Shown here: one piece after another, positions 61,805-64,000 of the stretch
Numbering within the stretch: position 1 is the first letter of the stretch
Layout of the letters: each line of letters starts with the position of its first letter
From: JAQBZY01 sp038117205
GTDB lineage: Bacteria; Pseudomonadota; Alphaproteobacteria; Rhodospirillales; Casp-alpha2
Assembly: GCA_038117205.1 (NCBI GenBank)
Contig: JAYOFL010000005.1
Location: 21,126 to 85,125 of the forward strand
Direction of reading: 5' to 3'
DNA: 64,000 nucleotides
The notes under the pieces: generated by a model
Seen by the model: only the letters and a program-made list of their open reading frames with translations
Told to the model about the DNA's origin: nothing
Databases searched by the model: none
Position numbers and translations under genes: made by a program

Positions 61805-63931
61805 TCATGCCGCCCCTTGGGCGGCCTTGGCCATTTCCGCGGGCGGGCCATCGAACGAGATCGCGCCCCTGTTCATGACGATCACGCGGTCGGCCTCGCG
61901 GATGTAGGACGGCCGGTGCGCGACGATCAGCACCGTCCGCTTGCCCCGGTATTCGCGGATCATGTCGATGATGCAATGGTCCGACTCGGTATCGAGCGCG
62001 CTTTCCGGCTCGTCCATCAAGACGATCGGCGAGTCGTTGAGAATGGTCCGGGCGATCGCCAGACCCTTCTTGAAGCCCGCCGACATCTGCTTGATCGAGG
62101 CTTCGGACAGATATGTCTCCAATCCTTCCGGCAGGTCCCGAACGTCGTCGAGGACGCCGGCCTTCTCGAGCGCGCCGTTGAGCTCGCCCTCGGTGGCGAT
62201 CGGATTGGCGAGGCGCAGGTTCTCGGCGATGGTGCCGGAAAACAGGTCCGTCTGCTGCGGCAGGTAGTCGATGCTCTGGCGGAGATCGATGGTGTTGATC
62301 TGGCGGGTGTCGACGCCGTCGATGAAGACCGCGCCGGCCTGCGGCTGATAGAGATCGGCGATCAGTTTCAGGATCGACGACTTGCCGGACCCGTTGGCGC
62401 CGGCGATGGCGACGATTTCGCCCGGCTTGATGTCGAAGCTGACGCCGGCGAGGGCCGGATCGTGGTTCGGCTGATAGCGGATCACGACGTTGGAGAAGGT
62501 GATGCGCCCATCGAAGCGGCGGCTCCGCGTCAGATTGTCGGAGGACGCGGTGACGCGGGATTCCGTCGGCTGGCCCATCAGTTGGTCGACGCGCGCCATG
62601 GCGTTCTTGACTTCCTCGAGACGCGTCATGGCGACGAAGATCATCTGCATCGGCGACAAAATCCGCCAGACGAACGCCATCGAGGCGATCAGGCCGCCGA
62701 CCGTCATGCCGCCGTGCGCGGCGGCCAGGGTGCCGATGGTGAGCGTCCCGGCGCCGGCCAGGATCATCATCAACTGGCCGAAGGTCTGCACCATGTTGCT
62801 GACGCGCGCGTTCTTGAGGTTCGAGAGGGCGAGCCGGGTCGACCGCTCCCGGTAACGCTGCATCCAGACATCCTCGGTGCCGTCCGCCTTGATGGAATGC
62901 GCGTTCTGCAACAGCTCGATCAGGATGCCCTGCGCGTCGGCGCTGCCCTCGACCGACTGCTTCACGGCGGAGCGGGCGTAGCGGATGACGATGGCGCCCA
63001 GGATGCCGAAGATGATCATGAAGCCGACCGGGACGATGGCGATCCAGCCGCCGATGAAGGCGATGACGGTGATGAAGATCAGGACGAACGGCAGTTCCAG
63101 GAACGCCATCGCCAACGGGCCGGCGAAGAAGCTCCGAATACCCTCGAATTCCTTGAGACGCGCGATCTGCGTGCCGACGGAGGCGCGCTCCAGCCGCGAC
63201 AGCGGCAGATCGAGGATCTTGTCGACCGTCGCCGTGCCGACGATCATCTCGAAACGCCCGCCGAGCTGCGCCAGCATGGCGCCGCGCAATACCCTGATAA
63301 CGACGTCCGTGACCAGCGCCAGGCAGACGCCGATGCCGAGATAGATCAGGGTTTCCTTATCTCCGGTGGCGATGACCTTGTCGTAGACCGCCATGACGAA
63401 CATCGGTATCGCCAGGGCCAGCATGTTCAGGAGGAACGTCAGGATCAGCAATTGGCTGACATAGCCCTGGAAGCGCCGGGCGACCGTCTTGAGCCAGCTT
63501 CCGCCCTGAATGCGGATCGCCCCCTGGCGGTGCTCCTTGGCGAAGAAATAGGCCGTTCCCTTGGGGCTGCCGCCGGTCGGGTTGCGTTCCGATTTGCGGG
63601 TTTTGCCGTCGAAGACGACGATGTCGTCGGTCGCCGTCTTGGTGACGACCTGGACGTTGCCGTCGTCGGTCTCGAACAGGCAGGGCAGCAGGCGGGGGTC
63701 GATGGCGCTCCGGCGCAGGCGTTGCCGCCGGCTCGAATAGCGCATGTTGGCCATGGTGTTGCGGATCGACTGAACGCCCATGTCGTCCCAGTTGCCGGTC
63801 AGCGATTCCGCCAACTGCCGGGGCGTCCCCGACCACGCCATGGCGTCGAGCAGCGGCGCCAGACAGGCGGCCGCCGGCGTCAGACGGCGGTTGCCCGCGA
63901 GGCGCGCGACGAGGAAGCCGGCGCCGCTCAT
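61805..63931 (-). CDS. Type I secretion ABC exporter with N-terminal C39-like domain (second system)
   Basis: A 708-residue LapB/HlyB-type exporter. Residues ~1-130 form a degenerate C39 peptidase-like domain (no catalytic Cys seen at the start: AACLAPLLDAMAWSGTPRQL), as is usual for RTX exporters, where it binds substrate without cleaving. The six-helix membrane domain is about residues 160-440. The ATPase has Walker A (AGANGSGKSSILK), a noncanonical signature MSAGFKKGLAIAR, Walker B (PIVLMDEPESALD) and an intact H-loop (VLIVAHRPSYI). It overlaps the upstream gene by 4 bases. Confidence 0.93.
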   Translation of the reverse strand: MSGAGFLVARLAGNRRLTPAAACLAPLLDAMAWSGTPRQLAESLTGNWDDMGVQSIRNTMANMRYSSRRQRLRRSAIDPRLLPCLFETDDGNVQVVTKTATDDIVVFDGKTRKSERNPTGGSPKGTAYFFAKEHRQGAIRIQGGSWLKTVARRFQGYVSQLLILTFLLNMLALAIPMFVMAVYDKVIATGDKETLIYLGIGVCLALVTDVVIRVLRGAMLAQLGGRFEMIVGTATVDKILDLPLSRLERASVGTQIARLKEFEGIRSFFAGPLAMAFLELPFVLIFITVIAFIGGWIAIVPVGFMIIFGILGAIVIRYARSAVKQSVEGSADAQGILIELLQNAHSIKADGTEDVWMQRYRERSTRLALSNLKNARVSNMVQTFGQLMMILAGAGTLTIGTLAAAHGGMTVGGLIASMAFVWRILSPMQMIFVAMTRLEEVKNAMARVDQLMGQPTESRVTASSDNLTRSRRFDGRITFSNVVIRYQPNHDPALAGVSFDIKPGEIVAIAGANGSGKSSILKLIADLYQPQAGAVFIDGVDTRQINTIDLRQSIDYLPQQTDLFSGTIAENLRLANPIATEGELNGALEKAGVLDDVRDLPEGLETYLSEASIKQMSAGFKKGLAIARTILNDSPIVLMDEPESALDTESDHCIIDMIREYRGKRTVLIVAHRPSYIREADRVIVMNRGAISFDGPPAEMAKAAQGAA

Positions 63932-64000
63932 TCAGCACCTCCCGCCGGGGCCGGCGTGCGGGGCCGTAACGTCGGCTTGGCGGCCGGCCGCGGTGTCGGG
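63928..64000 (-). CDS. C-terminal end of an upstream gene in the second secretion operon (partial)
   Basis: The frame that overlaps the exporter start as ATGA encodes only a Pro/Ala/Arg-rich tail (PTPRPAAKPTLRPRTPAPAG), then stops. A similar Pro/Ala tail ends the ABC exporter at 50.8-52.5 kb, so this may be the end of a second ABC half-transporter. Another frame, stopping directly before the ATG, is also open, so the assignment is tentative. Confidence 0.4.
   Translation of the reverse strand, partial: PTPRPAAKPTLRPRTPAPAGGAE

Overview
The window is GC-rich, densely coded chromosomal DNA from an alphaproteobacterium, probably of the Rhodospirillales or a nearby order. The evidence is gene content and order: the xseB-ispA-dxs-tlyA run, an adjacent aroC-fabI pair, a COX15/CtaA-type heme A synthase, a SoeABC-type sulfite dehydrogenase and dispersed CGTCACCCCGG...CCGGGGTGACG palindromic repeats. 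Genus cannot be read from the sequence. I see no tRNA, rRNA, CRISPR array, transposase or prophage gene.

Layout. 0-6.4 kb: the end of an MBL-fold hydrolase, tusA, and a leftward RND efflux operon (adaptor, pump, FAD oxidoreductase) with a divergent TetR regulator and two palindromic operator candidates. 7-16 kb: a WD40-cytochrome c fusion, a histone-deacetylase-family protein, aroC-fabI, a frameshifted yihY/brkB-type gene, a TPR protein with a J-domain protein, and a single-domain rhodanese. 16-21 kb: leftward SRAP, xseB, ispA, dxs, tlyA. 21-30 kb: an SDR, a GT4-TPR-CDP-glycerol-transferase fusion, and a protein of about 1,390 residues built on a 25-residue repeat. 30-34 kb: cobA, ctaA, a frameshifted DHH phosphoesterase and an S41 protease. 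34-40 kb: a LysR regulator divergent from soeABC.

40.2-44.4 kb is a decayed locus. A FecR/RTX/cadherin-like adhesin gene has two in-frame stops and a frame change, then runs mid-domain into the end of an outer-membrane-barrel-like sequence carrying a C-terminal Hint domain. 44.5-49.1 kb holds housekeeping and transport genes (prfC, ChaC-like, DMT, MATE). 49.1-52.9 kb is a leftward type I secretion set (ABC exporter, HlyD adaptor, DksA-like zinc finger). It ends head-to-head against a PBP-MscS fusion gene that lacks its 5' part, which looks like a deletion or rearrangement junction. 55-60 kb: TerB-like, speE-speD, a BacNav-type channel, argS and an AlkA-like glycosylase. 60.4-64 kb: a second leftward type I secretion set running off the window edge.

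Physiology suggested: aerobic respiration with heme A, cytoplasmic sulfite oxidation into the quinone pool, non-mevalonate isoprenoid synthesis, spermidine synthesis, efflux, and export of large RTX-type surface proteins. The most interesting parts are the 25-residue-repeat protein, the decayed RTX/barrel-Hint locus, the head-to-head truncation at 52.87 kb, and the repeat family concentrated in convergent gene gaps.
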